A stretch of 64,000 nt of DNA from Larimichthys crocea (Eukaryota > Chordata > Actinopteri > Sciaenidae). Location of the stretch: NCBI RefSeq assembly GCF_000972845.2, contig NC_040032.1, forward strand, positions 17,460,871-17,524,870, given 5' to 3'. This document shows positions 11,301 through 23,795 of this stretch, in pieces. Numbering within the stretch: the stretch's first letter is position 1; the number at the start of each line of letters is the position of its first letter. The notes beneath the pieces were generated by a model. The model was not told the DNA's origin. It made no database searches and saw nothing but the letters and a program-made list of their open reading frames with translations. A program made the translations under genes and the position numbers.

Positions 11301-14300
11301 GGCATGATACATTCAGTAATCTGCTTCCTCCACACAGGCTTCCTACAGCCGTCATCTCCTTTATGTATAGTGACAGACTGACTGATTCTATCTTATCTTT
11401 TGATTTGTAGGGCTATATAATGTTTACAAATAAACCAGAGAAGATAAGAAGCATGTAAACATCTGATTTTATAGTCCTGACAAAAGAAGACATGCTTTCC
11501 TTTGACTGTACAAATGTTAGCATGACTTTATTTCCTTATGTTGATCTGTTGATCTTCTCCTTCTCCCGTTTTCTCTCAGCTACGCCTTGTCAGACAACAC
11601 TTACCGGGCCATGCGGACAGAGAGGAAGGACCAGTGTATTCTCATATCAGGTGAAAGTGGAGCAGGTAAAACAGAGGCCTCCAAGAAGATCCTCCTCTAC
11701 TACGCTGTCACCTGCCCCACTAATGATCACATGGCTGCCCTCGGTGACCGCCTACTGCAGTCTAACCCCGTGCTGGAAGTATGATATCTGATTGATCTGA
11801 GAAATCTGAGTTATCTTTTCACATAAATACTTTTTATATGTTTTTTCCTGTTTGATTTTGTTGTTCTATTGTGGTTCTTGATTTCACTTCCTCCCTCCAA
11901 TTTCCTGGCTCTTTTGCTCCGTGCAGGCATTTGGAAACGCCAAAACACTAAGGAATGACAACTCCAGCCGCTTTGGAAAATACATGGATGTACAGTTTGA
12001 CTTCAGGGTAAACACTCCCTCCTTGGCTTACTCACTATACTGATAACAACAGTTTAGTTATGTCAATAACAGAAGCTCAAACATTTAAACCTCTCGAGCA
12101 GTGGCATCTGGCGACAAACTCAGGTTCTCGAGTGGGTTGTAGGTGGTTCCCAGCAAAAGGAGGAATAGTATATTTTAAATTTTAGCACATTTTTTGGAAG
12201 TTGGAAGGGAATAGGGTTGACTGTATTGACTGATTGTAATTTACAGTGACTTCAAACCTAAAGATGAAAGGACAACCAAAGAACTAAAGAAGGTTACTTG
12301 AAGGTCCAGTGTGTCAGATTTAGGGATCTCTAATAACAGAATGTGGCATAATTGTAATATAATATTCATAAGTATGTTAAGTGATAAGAATGGTTATGTT
12401 TTTAAATGAAAGTATGGGCCTTTTGTGTACGTCTTCACGTTTTTCGCATGTTTCACATCCACTGTATTTTCTCTATTGCACTTGAAAGATGAAGACGTGT
12501 GGGGAGGGGGTTGCAGTCAGCAACTACACAGCTACATATCACTAAATCCTACACACTGCTCCTTTAAGACAAAATCCTATCAAATTGGGGGAACGTGATC
12601 TATTGTGGGGGTCCATTACATGAAACATTTGCTCCAGAGTACTAAATCTTCTTGTTAACTGTCGCTCTCTGCTCCCATCTTTTCCTATAACTTCTCCCAG
12701 GGGGCTCCAGTGGGCGGTCACATCCTGAACTACCTGCTGGAGAAATCACGTGTGGTGCATCAGAACCACGGCGAGAGGAACTTCCACATCTTCTATCAGC
12801 TTCTGGATGGAGGGGACGACAACCTGCTCAACACACTGGACCTGGAAAGAAACCCTCAGAACTACCAGTATCTAGTCAAGGTGTGTGCAGTGCTGACGTT
12901 TGATGAATTACTTGTTTTCAAATTGAAGTCTATGAGGTCTAAGCATCAGTTGCGATGTAATATTTCATTGTCTTGTTCAGGGGAACTGTCCCAGACTCAG
13001 CTCTGTCAGTGACAAGAATAATTGGAAAGTTGTGATGAAGGCCCTCCCAGTTATCGGCTTCACTGAGGAAGAGGTGCAGGTCAGTAACAGTGACAGCATT
13101 GAATGATTGGACTGAATGCAGCTGACAACTTTACTGTTGTGTTTGTCACTCATTCTCTGGTTTACCATATTTGCCACATTAAAGCAGCACACTTTAAATG
13201 GTAGAGTCACAGGAATCCAAGACAAACATCATTATACTGGGAACATTGTTTTCCACCATGAATATATCTACTGTGTTTTACCGAATATCACATTTAGAAC
13301 ATTACAAGTTTAAACCAAAGTGCAGTTTTAATAGTTCACCAAACAACATTTTGTGTCCTTGAGGCTTAGCAGTCTTTAATGTTTACTTCATAAAACATTT
13401 ACAAAGGCTTGTTTGGGGGAGGGAATATTGAGTCCTGCATTGTTTACATCAACTTCCTGCCTTGAAACTTTCTTTAAAAACAGAAAGTTCATCTGTGAGG
13501 TTGTTGTTAACTTTTTTCCCCTGTGCGTGACCTCAGAATTTGCTGAATATCATCGCCAGCGTTCTCCATCTGGGGAACACTCAGTTTGGGGAAGGGGAAG
13601 AAGGAGAAACTTATATCACCACTGAGACTCGGTTGAACAGTCTTGCAAAGGTCAGAACGGTCCCACTTGTATTATTGGATGTGCAAATATGCAGAAAAAC
13701 TCACAGGAAGGCATAGCTGAGGCCAGATGTGTTGTTGTTGTTTTGCAGCTGCTGGGTGTCGATGATTCAGGCCTCAGGGAGGCACTCACTCACAAGAAAC
13801 TCACTGCAAAAGGAGAGGAGGTGACGCTCTTTTTGTCCTTGTGTTTTTTAGTTACTTGGTGTGTATTGCGGAGACTTTAAAGTTTTGTGTCGTACTTTTG
13901 CGTTACAGATGATCAGCCCGCTAAATTTTGAGCAGGCTGTGTCCGCCCGTGACGCCTTAGCCAAGGCTGTGTACGGTCGGACCTTCACATGGTTGGTGGA
14001 GAAGATCAACCAGTCGCTGGCTCTGAAGGTGCAGTAACACTTCTGATAACAACTCAAAGACAACAGTGGACATTGTTGCAGTGTTTTGCCATTTATTGCA
14101 ATGCTGTGTACTTTTCATGCTACGCAGGATGAACTCTACCACAGCAGTAAGGGCTCCTCCGTTATAGGACTTCTAGATATCTATGGCTTTGAAGTCCTAC
14201 TGCAGAACAGGTAAGAGTGCCATCTTAATCTGCTTCTCAGCAGTTAGTTAGTGGTAGTCTCTACCACTAACTAACTAATCTCGAACTAATCTCTATTTTT

Positions 14301-17300
14301 GCCTACAGTTTTGAGCAGTTCTGCATCAACTACTGCAACGAGAAGCTCCAGCAGCTGTTTATTGAGCTCACCCTGAGATCTGAGCAGGAGGAGTATGAGA
14401 CCGAGGGGATTGCAGTGAGTTTGTTGGTTGGCTAGTCGATACAATGCATGCAATATATATGATCATTCATATTTATATTCCACGCTAACACAACATTGTT
14501 CTCCTACAAACGTTTCCATCTCATTTCAGTGGGAGACTGTGCAGTACTTTGACAACAAGATAATTTGTGACCTGATAGAGGAGAAGCACAAAGGCATCAT
14601 CTCCATTCTGGTGTGCAAGACAATTCTGAGTTCACGTTTGTCGCTGGTCTTATCTCTGTAGATGAAGTTAAATAATGTTTTGTTTTTCAGAATGAGGAGT
14701 GTCTGAGACCTGGAGAGACCTGCGATGTCTCCTTTTTAGAGAAATTGGAAGACACACTGGGCAGCCATCCCCATTTTGTCACGTAAGCATCATCTTATAT
14801 CAGAACTGAAGAAGTCTCTTGGATGAGAGGTCTTCAAAGATCTACAACCAAGTCCAGGTGCCCCAGATTTAACTCACCTCAATGAAAGATGACCTGGACG
14901 ACTGAGAACCTTCACAGACATCTTATATAAGATGTTATTTTGACACACAGTATTATAAAGACTCTTCTTACATTAGCATGCTTATGTATGTTTGTACATC
15001 TGTGTGTGTGTGTTTGTCTTTCAGTCATAAGTTGGCAAATGGAAAAACTCGCAGGGTGATGAGCAGGGAGGAGTTCAGGCTGCTGCATTATGCTGGAGAA
15101 GTCAACTACAACGTCAATGGTAAGCTGTGATTCATTCAGAGCGCGTTTCACAACCACTGACAGAGCTTCCGGATCTGTGAAGTGACTCCAGTGTGGAAGT
15201 GTCTTAAACCTGCATTCTTTCTAATCACCAGCAGGGGTCAGCTCCATTCGCGACAGCAATTAGGTCTAATTGTATTGAGTCTTATGGAGAAATGAGCCTA
15301 CTTCTCACATGATTTATTGCCTCAGTAAACACTTTCCTCCTGGTTTACAGTCTGAATATCTAGCTTCAAGTCTTCTTTCATACAGCATGGTGTTCATTTT
15401 TATAAATTATGGTACCATTTAGAGAAAAATTGAAGATAAAGCAGGGTGTGATTTAGCAAGTCTGTTCAGTTCAATACACTCATCAAACTCAGATCAAACT
15501 TTTAAACTAGGCAGTGCTGATATACAAATATAAATATTAATCAAGATTCTGTTTCTGCATTGACTATTTCTCTCCTTAAATGTTTTTACAAACATATTTT
15601 ACGTCACCCACCAACTCCATGCTCGACAATACTGCCAAAAATGAGGTTTTTAAACAGGTTGTCCACAAACACAACAAACAATGTGTGACATCACAGTAGG
15701 TACTTACCCACAACAAGCTGCTTAATCCTTAGTCTGTGTAAAGGCAATTCTGAGATTTCTTTCAAAATACATTAAATATGTTGGAAAATACTTGCTGAAA
15801 ACATGTGATAAGACTTTGAACATTATAATACTGAAATCTGGAGATAGAGATTAAAATGGTTTTCAGTACAAGATTTTGTGGGCGGTCCTAAAGGGCGGCT
15901 CAATGACACACTGAGGCCACCCTGAGCATACCACTGCAGCATTAGCAGAGAGATGGAGACTAATTCATGTCACTCACAGTGTTTCAAAGTCAGTCATGTC
16001 ATTTTCTGAACTCATCTGACACGTTTCAGTCGCTTCAAAATCGCTTCAACTGCTCCCACGAGTGGGCGTGGCTTCAGCACATTCAGCTGACACACCCCCA
16101 CAGTCGTGGAGCTGAGAATACTGCTCATTTTTACCTGATTTTGACACCTAATTTCATAAACTTTTCAATATCTTTTTATCATTCAAATTTGGCTGGGTGG
16201 TTAATAACACTTTCTGCTTTGGTCTGGCAAACTCAGAACACATATTTTTTCTTACTTTACACAGACTTTAATGATAAACCGCAGTGCATTTGTTTGTCTC
16301 TTTCAGGTTTCCTCGACAAGAACAATGACTCGCTGAACAGGAACCTGAAAGAGGTGAGCATAATGGAGCCTCACCATAACCTTTAAAAACTTCTGTGTTG
16401 CTTTAGTGAAGAGGAAGAGGGTGGGGTGTGGGGGGGGTTATACCGTGTTGACATGTGGTTTTGTGGTTTGGTCTCTGTTCAGGTCATGTGCCAGTCAGAC
16501 AACCAGATCCTAAGGCATTGCTTCCGCAGAGAGGAAGTGATAGACCAGAAACGCCCTGAGATGGTGAGAATTATGATTCTTTCTCTGTCTCAGCTGCTTA
16601 TGATGTGGTTTTAAATCAAATATATATATATTTACATATAATAACTACTTTCTCTTTCTTTTTTAAAAAACAACAACTCAACACACAAATTTATGTGTTT
16701 TTTTCCCCATTTGTCCTTTAGGCTGCCACTCAATTTAAAAACAGCCTGATGAAACTCATGGAGATCCTAATGTCTAAAGAGCCATCCTACGTGCGCTGTA
16801 TCAAACCTAATGATGCCAAGCAGCCAGGTACACTTTTACATCTTAGAATATGAGTTTGTTGTATATTATAGTACTTCAAGTTACTCTCAAATAAAAGCTG
16901 TTTTTGAAATAAAGTTAGCTGTGCTGTTGTTGCTTACATGGCAACACAGTTATAGTACAACATAGTCATAACATTCTGCATCTAATTTCGAGATTTCTCC
17001 TTGCAGGAAGATTTGATGAAGTTCTGGTCAGACACCAGGTGAAGTATTTGGGCCTGATGGAGAACCTGAGGGTCAGAAGAGCTGGCTTTGCTTATCGACG
17101 CCGCTTTGAAGCCTTCCTGCAGAGGTGACTGACCTTCTCACTGAATCACTTACAGCCTGAGTGACCCAGGTTCATTGGGTTTACTGTATCTTCAGCTTTC
17201 TCTCATTATAATCATGCACAAATGGCCTCAGGTATAAGCCCCTGTGTCCTGAGACGTGGCCCAATTGGAATGGCAGACTCGCAGACGGTGTCTCGACGCT

Positions 17301-20300
17301 GGTCAACCACCTAGGCTACAAAGCAGACGAATACAAACTGGGAAGGTAATGTATTGTTGGAGGGAGAGTACAGAGTGGGAGCAGGCACGACAGCATCACG
17401 TGCACCATCAGGAATTTCTTTGTCTGCTTTCTGCAGGTCAAAAATCTTCATCCGTTTCCCGAAAACTCTCTTCACCACAGAGGATGCCCTAGAAGCGAAA
17501 AAGCCCGACATTGGTAAATACAATAATAATGGTCAGGATTGTAAATATCAAACTGGATAAATTGTGTAACGTTTGTTCAGAAATGAATCAGCAGGATTTC
17601 TTGAACACCTCAGTGGAAAATCCACATCCTCTTTTTTTTTGTTATGTTCCAGCTTTGAAACTGCAGACATCATGGAGAGGCTACAGGGAGAGAGCCAAGT
17701 ACCAGCGCATCCGGCATGCAGGTCAGGACACCTCCCACTGAATCCCTCACAGTTTCACTTACAGAACAATCTCACTTTGTCCCTACAACTGGAAGAAATA
17801 CAGACATAACTTAAAAATGTTTGCATAGTTTGATTTTGATGGATTTTAATTTAGCATTTCAAACATTTTTAATCTGAGTTTTACTTTCATTCTTACTTCT
17901 CTAAATTATGATTTTGGATTTCTGCTATTGTTAAATTAGACCTCACTGTACTTACCATGCACATAAAAAATATTTTTGGACACCCATCAAAGTTTTCTAT
18001 TTCATTGAAGAAAGGCCCCACACTCCCACTCGTGTTTTTAAACGTACATGCTCATGTTTTTGTGTTTCTTTGTGTAAATTTGACTTCATTTCACTTTTCC
18101 AACATGTCTCTCTCTTACAGTATGCTATACTAACCTTGGGATGTTCTCCGAATATAACAGTTGGCTTGGTGTCAATAAATGCATGTATGTGTATGTATAG
18201 TGATAGTGATCCAGTCTGGGTGGCGAGGGATGAAAGCACGCAGGAGGGCTAAGAGGCGTCGACAGGCTGCTGAGTTAATACGCAGGTGCTTGACTGATAA
18301 TTTAGTTTGATTCTGAATGTATTTTCATAACAGCAGTTTGCATGTAGAGTAAATCTCCTTCCTTTTATCTGTTTTCTTTCTTTTAGGTTCATCAAAGGCT
18401 TCATTTACCGTCATGAGGAATACTGCCCTGAGAACGAGTATTTCCTGGATCATGTACGCTACTCCTTCCTCAAGAATCTACGCAAAAACCTGCCCAAGAG
18501 CATTTTGGACAAAAGCTGGCCGACACCTCCTCCATCTCTTGTTGAGGTACACACAGCGGGTCTGACAGCGTTACATACAGATGAAAGAATGAATACAAGT
18601 AAAAAGGTTATTAACACACTCTCAACTCCACGATCCTCTACAGGCCTCGGAGCACCTGCGGAGGCTGAACATGAGAAACATGGTCATGAAGTACTGCAGG
18701 AGGGTCCAGCCTGAATGGAAGAAGCAGGTACACTGAATACGGAAGACATTACACCGTAAAAGATAAATGCATCTGTTAATTTTGCTTCATTTTTGTTCTT
18801 TGCTCTAGATGATGCAGAAGGTTGTAGCCAGTGAGATCTTCAAGGATCAGAAAGACAGCTACCCTCAGAGTGTTGGAAGGCTATTTTTGGACTCCAGACT
18901 CGGTACTTGTTAATACATGCATTCATTACCTTTGTACACACTTACAGAAGATGTACTAAAAAACTCACTTACAGAGGCTTTCCTGTTGCTTTACTCAGAA
19001 CGTGAGCAGATCAGTCTCAAAGTGGTCCAAACCCTCGGCAATGACAAAGTGCAGGTGGGACTGACCTTTTTTTTTCTCTTCTATGTGATGACGGTAATAA
19101 AAGTGTGATGTCACCAGTCAGCTGCCTCACAGTAATGCGTCTTCTTGTGCTTCTCAGTATGGTGTTTCTGTCATAAAGTATGACAGGAGGGGCTTCAAGC
19201 CTCGCCCTCGCCAGCTGCTCCTCACTAACGCCTTCGCTGTGCTGGTGGACAAGACCAAGATCAAACAGAGGATTGACTACGCAGCTCTGAGAGGTGAAAA
19301 ACGGCACTGAGTGACCACTGCTGAGCTGATATTCACTTCCTTTCTATGTTTATTGCTCAGGAGTTATTACAGTTTTCATCATGATCACATCATTATGAAA
19401 ATACTTTGGTTGTCAGAACAAAGTTTTCATACATCACAGCAGGAAAAAAACACAGAAAAAGATAAGATAAGATAAGATAGACTTTAATGATCCCACACCT
19501 GGTCAATTCACTTGCCACAGGAACTGGTATAAAATAAAAGGTTGATGACAAATAACTCATAAATAAGAAATATGTAGAGAAAGTCATGAAGTCATGCTGG
19601 TGTTAAAGAGTCTGACAGCTGTTGGGTGAAGGACCTGTGGTAGAGCTCCTTCTTACATGGTGGGAGTAGCAGTCTGTTGCTGAAGGAGCTGTTAAAGGCC
19701 TCCACAGTCTCATGCAGGAAGTGAGAGGAGTTGCTCATGATGGATGTCAGCTTTGCTAACATCCTCCTGTCTCCCACTTCCTCTGTGGAGTCTAGGTGGG
19801 CAGTCCAGAAAAGAGTTCGACCAGTTTATTGAGTCTTTTTCTGTCCCTCTCCCCAGTAGATGACTGCATAGAATAATGCAGATGCCACCACAGTGTCATA
19901 GAAAGTTTCAGAGTCCTCCTGATATCCAGTCCCTGGATGTTCACCACTATGGTCTGAGGTGTCTTCCTCCAGAAGTCATTCACTGTCTCCTTTGTGCAGA
20001 ATGCAAAATAAAAAGCATGTACTAATATATTGGTGTCACAGCAAAGTTTATCCATCAGAGTGACAAACTGTGACAAGCAGCACAGAGTGAGAGAGACAAA
20101 CTTAAATATTAAATATTCTTTAATAATGTTATTTGTTCAAGAAGGCAGTCCTTTGCACGGTCGTATCAGTGCACAATCTGTGCATGATCTACACAGAAAA
20201 GGTTTATTTTCATTACAACTCAAAGATTTACTATATCAGCCACCATATCGGTATCAGTATATCGGTCTTAAAATTTGGTCAGGCTCCATTACAGATGCTG

Positions 20301-20989
20301 AATCAGTGATTCATTTCACAGACTGGCTAAAACATCTCTAGTTATTTCATCGTAACTGTGTTCTTTAGTTCAGTGAGTCTAAGCCGTGTTTTCTCTTTAA
20401 ACAGGTATCTCTCTGAGCTCTCTCAGCGATGGGATGTTTGTTCTGCACATGCCCAGTGAGGACAATAAGCAGAAGGTACAGTAAGAAAAAGGGGTGATGA
20501 CTGTTTATTGGTCTACATGTAGCCACTCTAAATCCAACTGTGTCTCCATCAGGGCGACGTGGTGCTGTACTGCACCCATGCGATCGAGCTGGTGACAAAA
20601 TTATCCATGATGGCCAACAAGGCCAGCTACGTCAACATCTGCCCTGGCAGGTGAGGCCTTTTAGACTGCTTCTCTCTGGTGGTGGTGGTGGTTGTTGTTA
20701 ATCCAACAGTACTCATCTCCCTGTCCTGTCTTGTGCGACGTGTAGTATTAGGTTCGCTGTGGCTCGAGCCAAAGAGGGAATCATTGATTTCGTCAGGGGC
20801 ACAGAGCTCAAGGTGGCCAAAGGCAAACGAGGACATCTGCTTGTGGTGAGTCAGCGGCTGTTCTGATATCATGTGTGGAGCCCGCAGGGAGGGATGTTTT
20901 TTTTGTTTTGTTTTGTTTTGTTTCAGCCAGCTGACCGTGTTTAATGTGATTTCACTCTGCAGACCGCCCCGCAGATCAACACCACATGA
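8324..20989 (+). CDS. myo1c: Unconventional myosin-Ic-like heavy chain (class I myosin), 1,045 aa, 32 exons
   Basis: Actin motor that links cortical actin to membranes (family knowledge). Coding exons: 8324-8341, 10832-10990, 11080-11195, 11580-11778, 11927-12007, 12701-12880, 12981-13079, 13537-13650, 13749-13820, 13909-14028, 14128-14210, 14309-14414, 14530-14610, 14691-14782, 15025-15119, 16307-16353, 16483-16563, 16722-16827, 17007-17124, 17232-17345, 17437-17513, 17653-17721, 18201-18285, 18387-18546, 18644-18727, 18809-18902, 18999-19054, 19158-19293, 20405-20475, 20553-20650, 20746-20845, 20963-20989. Every junction keeps frame. P-loop GESGAGKT is at residues 122-129, switch [10 protein letters not shown] at 174-182 and switch II DIYGFE at 403-408. 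Three IQ-type motifs lie at about 720-790, followed by the basic TH1/PH tail. The start MRYQGR plus an internal MESALTARD (residue 23) mirrors the mammalian MYO1C alternative starts. The length is close to mammalian MYO1C. Oddity: FEVLLQNSFEQ, where relatives have FEVF. MYO1H is the closest alternative, but the residues favour MYO1C. Confidence 0.93.
8342..10831 (+). other. Myosin intron 1 (2.5 kb)
   Basis: Donor GGTAAGATC follows the six-codon first exon, and the acceptor TTCCTGCAG precedes the second. In mammals the equivalent region holds alternative first exons. I could not identify one here. Short open frames at 8,443-8,700 and 9,157-9,656 look like chance. Confidence 0.6.
12298..12570. 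repeat. Dispersed teleost repeat (GGTCCAGTGTGT family)
   Basis: This intronic segment begins AGGTCCAGTGTGTCAGATTT and ends with AAATCCTACACACTGCTCCT, so its ends are roughly inverted copies of each other. It fits a widespread fish element I know by sight. A diverged relative lies at 51,795-52,000. It is non-coding and sits in a myosin intron. Confidence 0.65.
14812..14920. repeat. Dispersed repeat, family B (myosin intron copy)
   Basis: Contains GAAGTCTCTTGGATGAGAGG and CTACAACCAAGTCCAG, which recur almost unchanged at 32,415-32,490 inside an intron of the ependymin-like gene. I recall this phrase from many fish introns. No function can be read from it. Confidence 0.75.
15120..16306 (+). other. 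Long myosin intron (1.2 kb) with a probable repeat at 15,870-16,130
   Basis: The intron carries a GC-richer patch with phrases such as GTGGGCGTGGCTTCAGCACA and TTCAGCTGACACACCCCCAC that look like another dispersed fish element. The 139-codon open frame inside it has no splice sites and no recognisable family, so it is not called as a gene. Confidence 0.45.
19457..20010 (-). mobile_element. 5'-truncated L2-like LINE fragment in a myosin intron
   Basis: On the minus strand, broken reading frames resemble the end of a fish LINE reverse-transcriptase protein. An [18 protein letters not shown] stretch with a following WG is seen near 19,850-19,890. It is followed by [26 protein letters not shown] and [15 protein letters not shown] at about 19,620-19,790. 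Beyond the stop is a short 3' end with ATTAAAGTC and a (TATCT)n tail at 19,458-19,485, which is the usual L2 layout. Frameshifts show it is dead. The superfamily is from memory. Confidence 0.7.
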
Positions 20990-21207
20990 AGAAATGGAAA
21001 AACAGCAACCAGACAAACAGTAATCCTTGTAGCTAACTGGAGGATTGCCGCTCAGAAGTTATTTGTTAGTTTGTAGCCGGCAGGATGATACCACAAGCAC
21101 ACACACAACATATGCATCATCATTATTACTACAAGAATGTTTTCAATGTCTTTGAAAGATGAGAAAATCATAACATGAAGTCGTCACTGTTTCAAATGCT
21201 TCATATC

Positions 21208-21213
21208 TTTAAT
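21208..21213 (-). terminator. Candidate polyadenylation signal of the cytokine gene
   Basis: The minus strand reads ATTAAA here, 460 bp past the cytokine stop and just beyond a cluster of ATTTA motifs. No AATAAA was found on the minus strand between the stop and this point. If used, the two convergent transcripts overlap by roughly 100 bp. Confidence 0.4.
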
Positions 21214-21240
21214 TTCCAGTCACAAATACACAAATATATT

Positions 21241-21352
21241 TAAATATATCAAATAACAAATTTCAAACTCTTTATCTCTATATTGTAAGAGAAATAAAAC
21301 AAACCACTCGAAATAAATAGCATGTCAATAAATATCTTAATAAATAGTAAAT
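21241..21352 (-). promoter_or_regulatory. AU-rich element cluster in the cytokine 3'UTR
   Basis: Read on the minus strand, ATTTA pentamers occur at 21352-21348, 21345-21341, 21333-21329, 21318-21314 and 21245-21241, four of them within 39 bp in a U-rich context. More lie nearer the stop (around 21,490 and 21,600). Clustered AUUUA is the classic destabilising signal of cytokine mRNAs, so rapid turnover of this transcript is inferred. The region is also AT-rich on the opposite strand, so part of the signal could be base composition. Confidence 0.55.
21293..21298 (+). terminator. Polyadenylation signal of the myosin gene
   Basis: AATAAA lies 304 bp after the myosin stop codon. It is the first canonical signal downstream of it. 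A site here would place the myosin 3'UTR inside the region that the opposing cytokine gene also uses. Confidence 0.6.
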
Positions 21353-21672
21353 ATATCTCTGGGAAAGTCCAGTAGACTGAGGGTTTGGGGGAAAAACCAG
21401 GATGTTGGGACATGTTCTCTTCGCTCTGGCAGCTTATTGCTAACTTACAGTTAGAAGTAAGACAGAAACTGTGGGAAATACCCAAGAAAGCCCATAAATA
21501 TACAGTTAAACATCATGTAGGAAAAAAAACGCTTGAATGAGAGCACCATGCAACATGTTGACAACACAGCTAAAGCACTGATTAAAGTTATCACTTTAAA
21601 TATTATTCCAATTTTCTGTTCGGTGTCGCTTCAGCCTTTGTGTGCATTTGTGTGTTGTCACGGTCCCAGCGC

Positions 21673-22789
21673 TCAGTGCTGAGTCACTTGTGCTTTTGAA
21701 GCCAGAAGGAGGAAGTCTCTCGCCAGCTTGGTGAGGTAAAGCTCAAGATCCCTCAGAATGATGTAACCCTCCACTCGGCTGTCCCATACTGTTTTAGAGC
21801 CGGTGTCTGGGTTCAGCGGTGCCCGTGCTGTAGGAGAGGTGTGCTTCACCCAAGAGCTCTGCATGAAACTCATCTGGAGAAGAAAGCAAAACAAATTTTT
21901 ATCACATTGGTGTCACTTCCTCCAAAAGGGGACCAGACACGTGCATGGATCTCAGTAAGAAGACTGTGGATACCTGATTGCTGACTTGGCTCATCAGGTC
22001 TCTCAGGTCCAGCTGAATGTACTTCATGCTGTGAGGTAAAATGTTGTGGGCCGCCCCTCTGGTCACCTGCTCTCTCTCCAGCTGTGTTCTCTTCCACTCC
22101 AACATATTCCAGTAGACTTGCATGTCCTTGAAAGCACCATGCAGTCGTTCCCAGTCCTGAACAGACAACCACATGATTACATAATCAAAATGCTGCAGAA
22201 CCAACCCCCGCTTTCTAATCTTGAAATTCAAAAAGGGGAATTCCACTCAAATTTTTACAAGTTTTACACTCAGCAGCAACAGCTGACTTTCTGACAATCA
22301 TCAGGTTTCCTTTATCTCCATAATGGAATGGATCAAAACAATGGTAGAAATTCTCAGAAAAGTTTGAGAATACATTTTGCAGAATAACAACCAGTGAGTG
22401 GTTTTGTATGGGAAATGTTTTGAAACCCTCGAGCAGATACCAACCGTCAGATTTAGCCAGCTGTAGTAATCTGTAGAAAGCGATGGCAGGTCCCTTAACT
22501 GCCGGCTCCTGTCCTCGAACTGGCCGTCTCCCAGCTGCTGCTCTTTCTACAAAGACAGCGAAAGATTTATAATTAGGGAAAGCCAATCAACCTGGGATGA
22601 GCTCACAGGGACAGGCTGGCTGGTACTCACATATCTCCTCTGCAGCTGCTGGACACGGGTTCGAGTGGATCTTGCAAGGCGAAAGGAGTTGTGGTATTTA
22701 TCGCTCTGGTGGACCGGAGATGGAGCAGAGGACTCCACACAGTTCAGTATACAGCAAAGGAGGATGAGAGCCTGCCACCAAAGAGTCAT
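21673..22789 (-). CDS. m17: IL-6-family helical cytokine, M17/LIF/CNTF-like, 214 aa, four coding exons
   Basis: Secreted four-helix cytokine; relatives signal through gp130-type receptors and JAK-STAT (family knowledge). Coding exons on the minus strand: 22789-22631, 22546-22445, 22156-21974 and 21873-21673, of 53, 34, 61 and 66 codons. All three introns are in phase 0. The start ATG follows an acceptor directly (CTTTCAG|ATG). A hydrophobic signal peptide covers residues 1 to about 20. Helix A region: RLARSTRTRVQQLQRRY. Then come STDYYSWLNLTDWERL with an N-glycosylation sequon at N85, a charged helix IQLDLRDLMSQV, and the C-terminal helix GYIILRDLELYLTKLARDFL, which is the family's most recognisable part. 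The donor after exon 2 (ACG|GTTGGT) is weak but the only one that keeps frame. It is convergent with the myosin gene, with 683 bp between stops. CNTF or CLCF1 are alternatives; the family is confident, the orthology is not. Confidence 0.85.
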
Positions 22790-23225
22790 CTGAAAGAGAG
22801 ACATGATTGTTTAAATCACTGCTGGCAGACTGTTGATCTGCTCAGCTGCTTTCCAGTTATAAACCAATGAGGTCGTATCACTTCTCTTTGCAATACTGTA
22901 AAAAAAAAAAGTGTCACTTCCGACATGAACTAATGAATTCCGGTACAAATTCTTTTTATGGGAACTGTCAATATACTCTGAAAGGAAGTGTATTAATATT
23001 AATTTCCCACCACCACCACCACACGACATCCCCATACATGCTTTCTTTCCTTTTTTCTTATGTAACAGTGTGACACTACAGTTGGGTTAGGGTTGCACAC
23101 TCATTGGAAAATGAAGGCTTTTGATTCCTCTAAATAGTTTCAGGGTGGAAGGAAGCATGCCGGGTCTCCTTTTTTTTGTTGTTTGTGGTCTTTGCAAAGT
23201 GCTAAATCCTGATCACCAGACTACA

Positions 23226-23226
<1 letters not shown>

Positions 23227-23277
<51 letters not shown>
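23227..23277. repeat. (CA)n microsatellite in cytokine intron 1
   Basis: About 25 CA units within the roughly 1-kb intron between the non-coding first exon and the first coding exon of the cytokine. Confidence 0.95.
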
Positions 23278-23278
<1 letters not shown>

Positions 23279-23795
23279 ACATTACTGCTGCAAGTATCAA
23301 AGTACCAGGATTTAAAAAGTAAAGTCAATCCTTTCTTTCAAGTTTGTGGCCGTTTTGTCCAGTTGCATCATGTGATTGTTGGTGCAACACAGTCTACTTG
23401 GTGAGTCAACATCTTTCTGATGAAATCATCACCTCTAACAATTTCCCAAATGGAAATAAATAACATCATAAGTCATACATAACACAAACGCACAGTCCTA
23501 TACAAGTAAACCGATGATGGTCATACTATACATTATCAAACATACAGAAACAATGACAAGCCCTTACTGGAAGTTTGACAGAGATACTAATTATTTAATT
23601 TATAAGCACTGCCATAAACACGCTGTGCACACTTTTCTCTACAAAAGATTACATATGCTCACATGGCGATACAGTAAATAATTAAATATATAAATTAATA
23701 TAAGTAGATATATATCTAAATAAAACATTAATTTCAGATGTTTTTTTCCAAACCAACACACTCATGTCTAAGTATTCTTGTTACAATGGGCTTAC

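Noticed and set aside
15967..16386. 139-codon open frame in a myosin intron
   Set aside because: Overlaps the real exon 16307-16353 in another frame, has no splice logic and resembles no family.
8324..20989. Identity as MYO1H rather than MYO1C
   Set aside because: MYO1H shares some residues (ASKKIL, LDKSW), but the N-terminus, the WExVQYF and LRPGE segments and the tail fit MYO1C better. Confidence at the paralog level is moderate.
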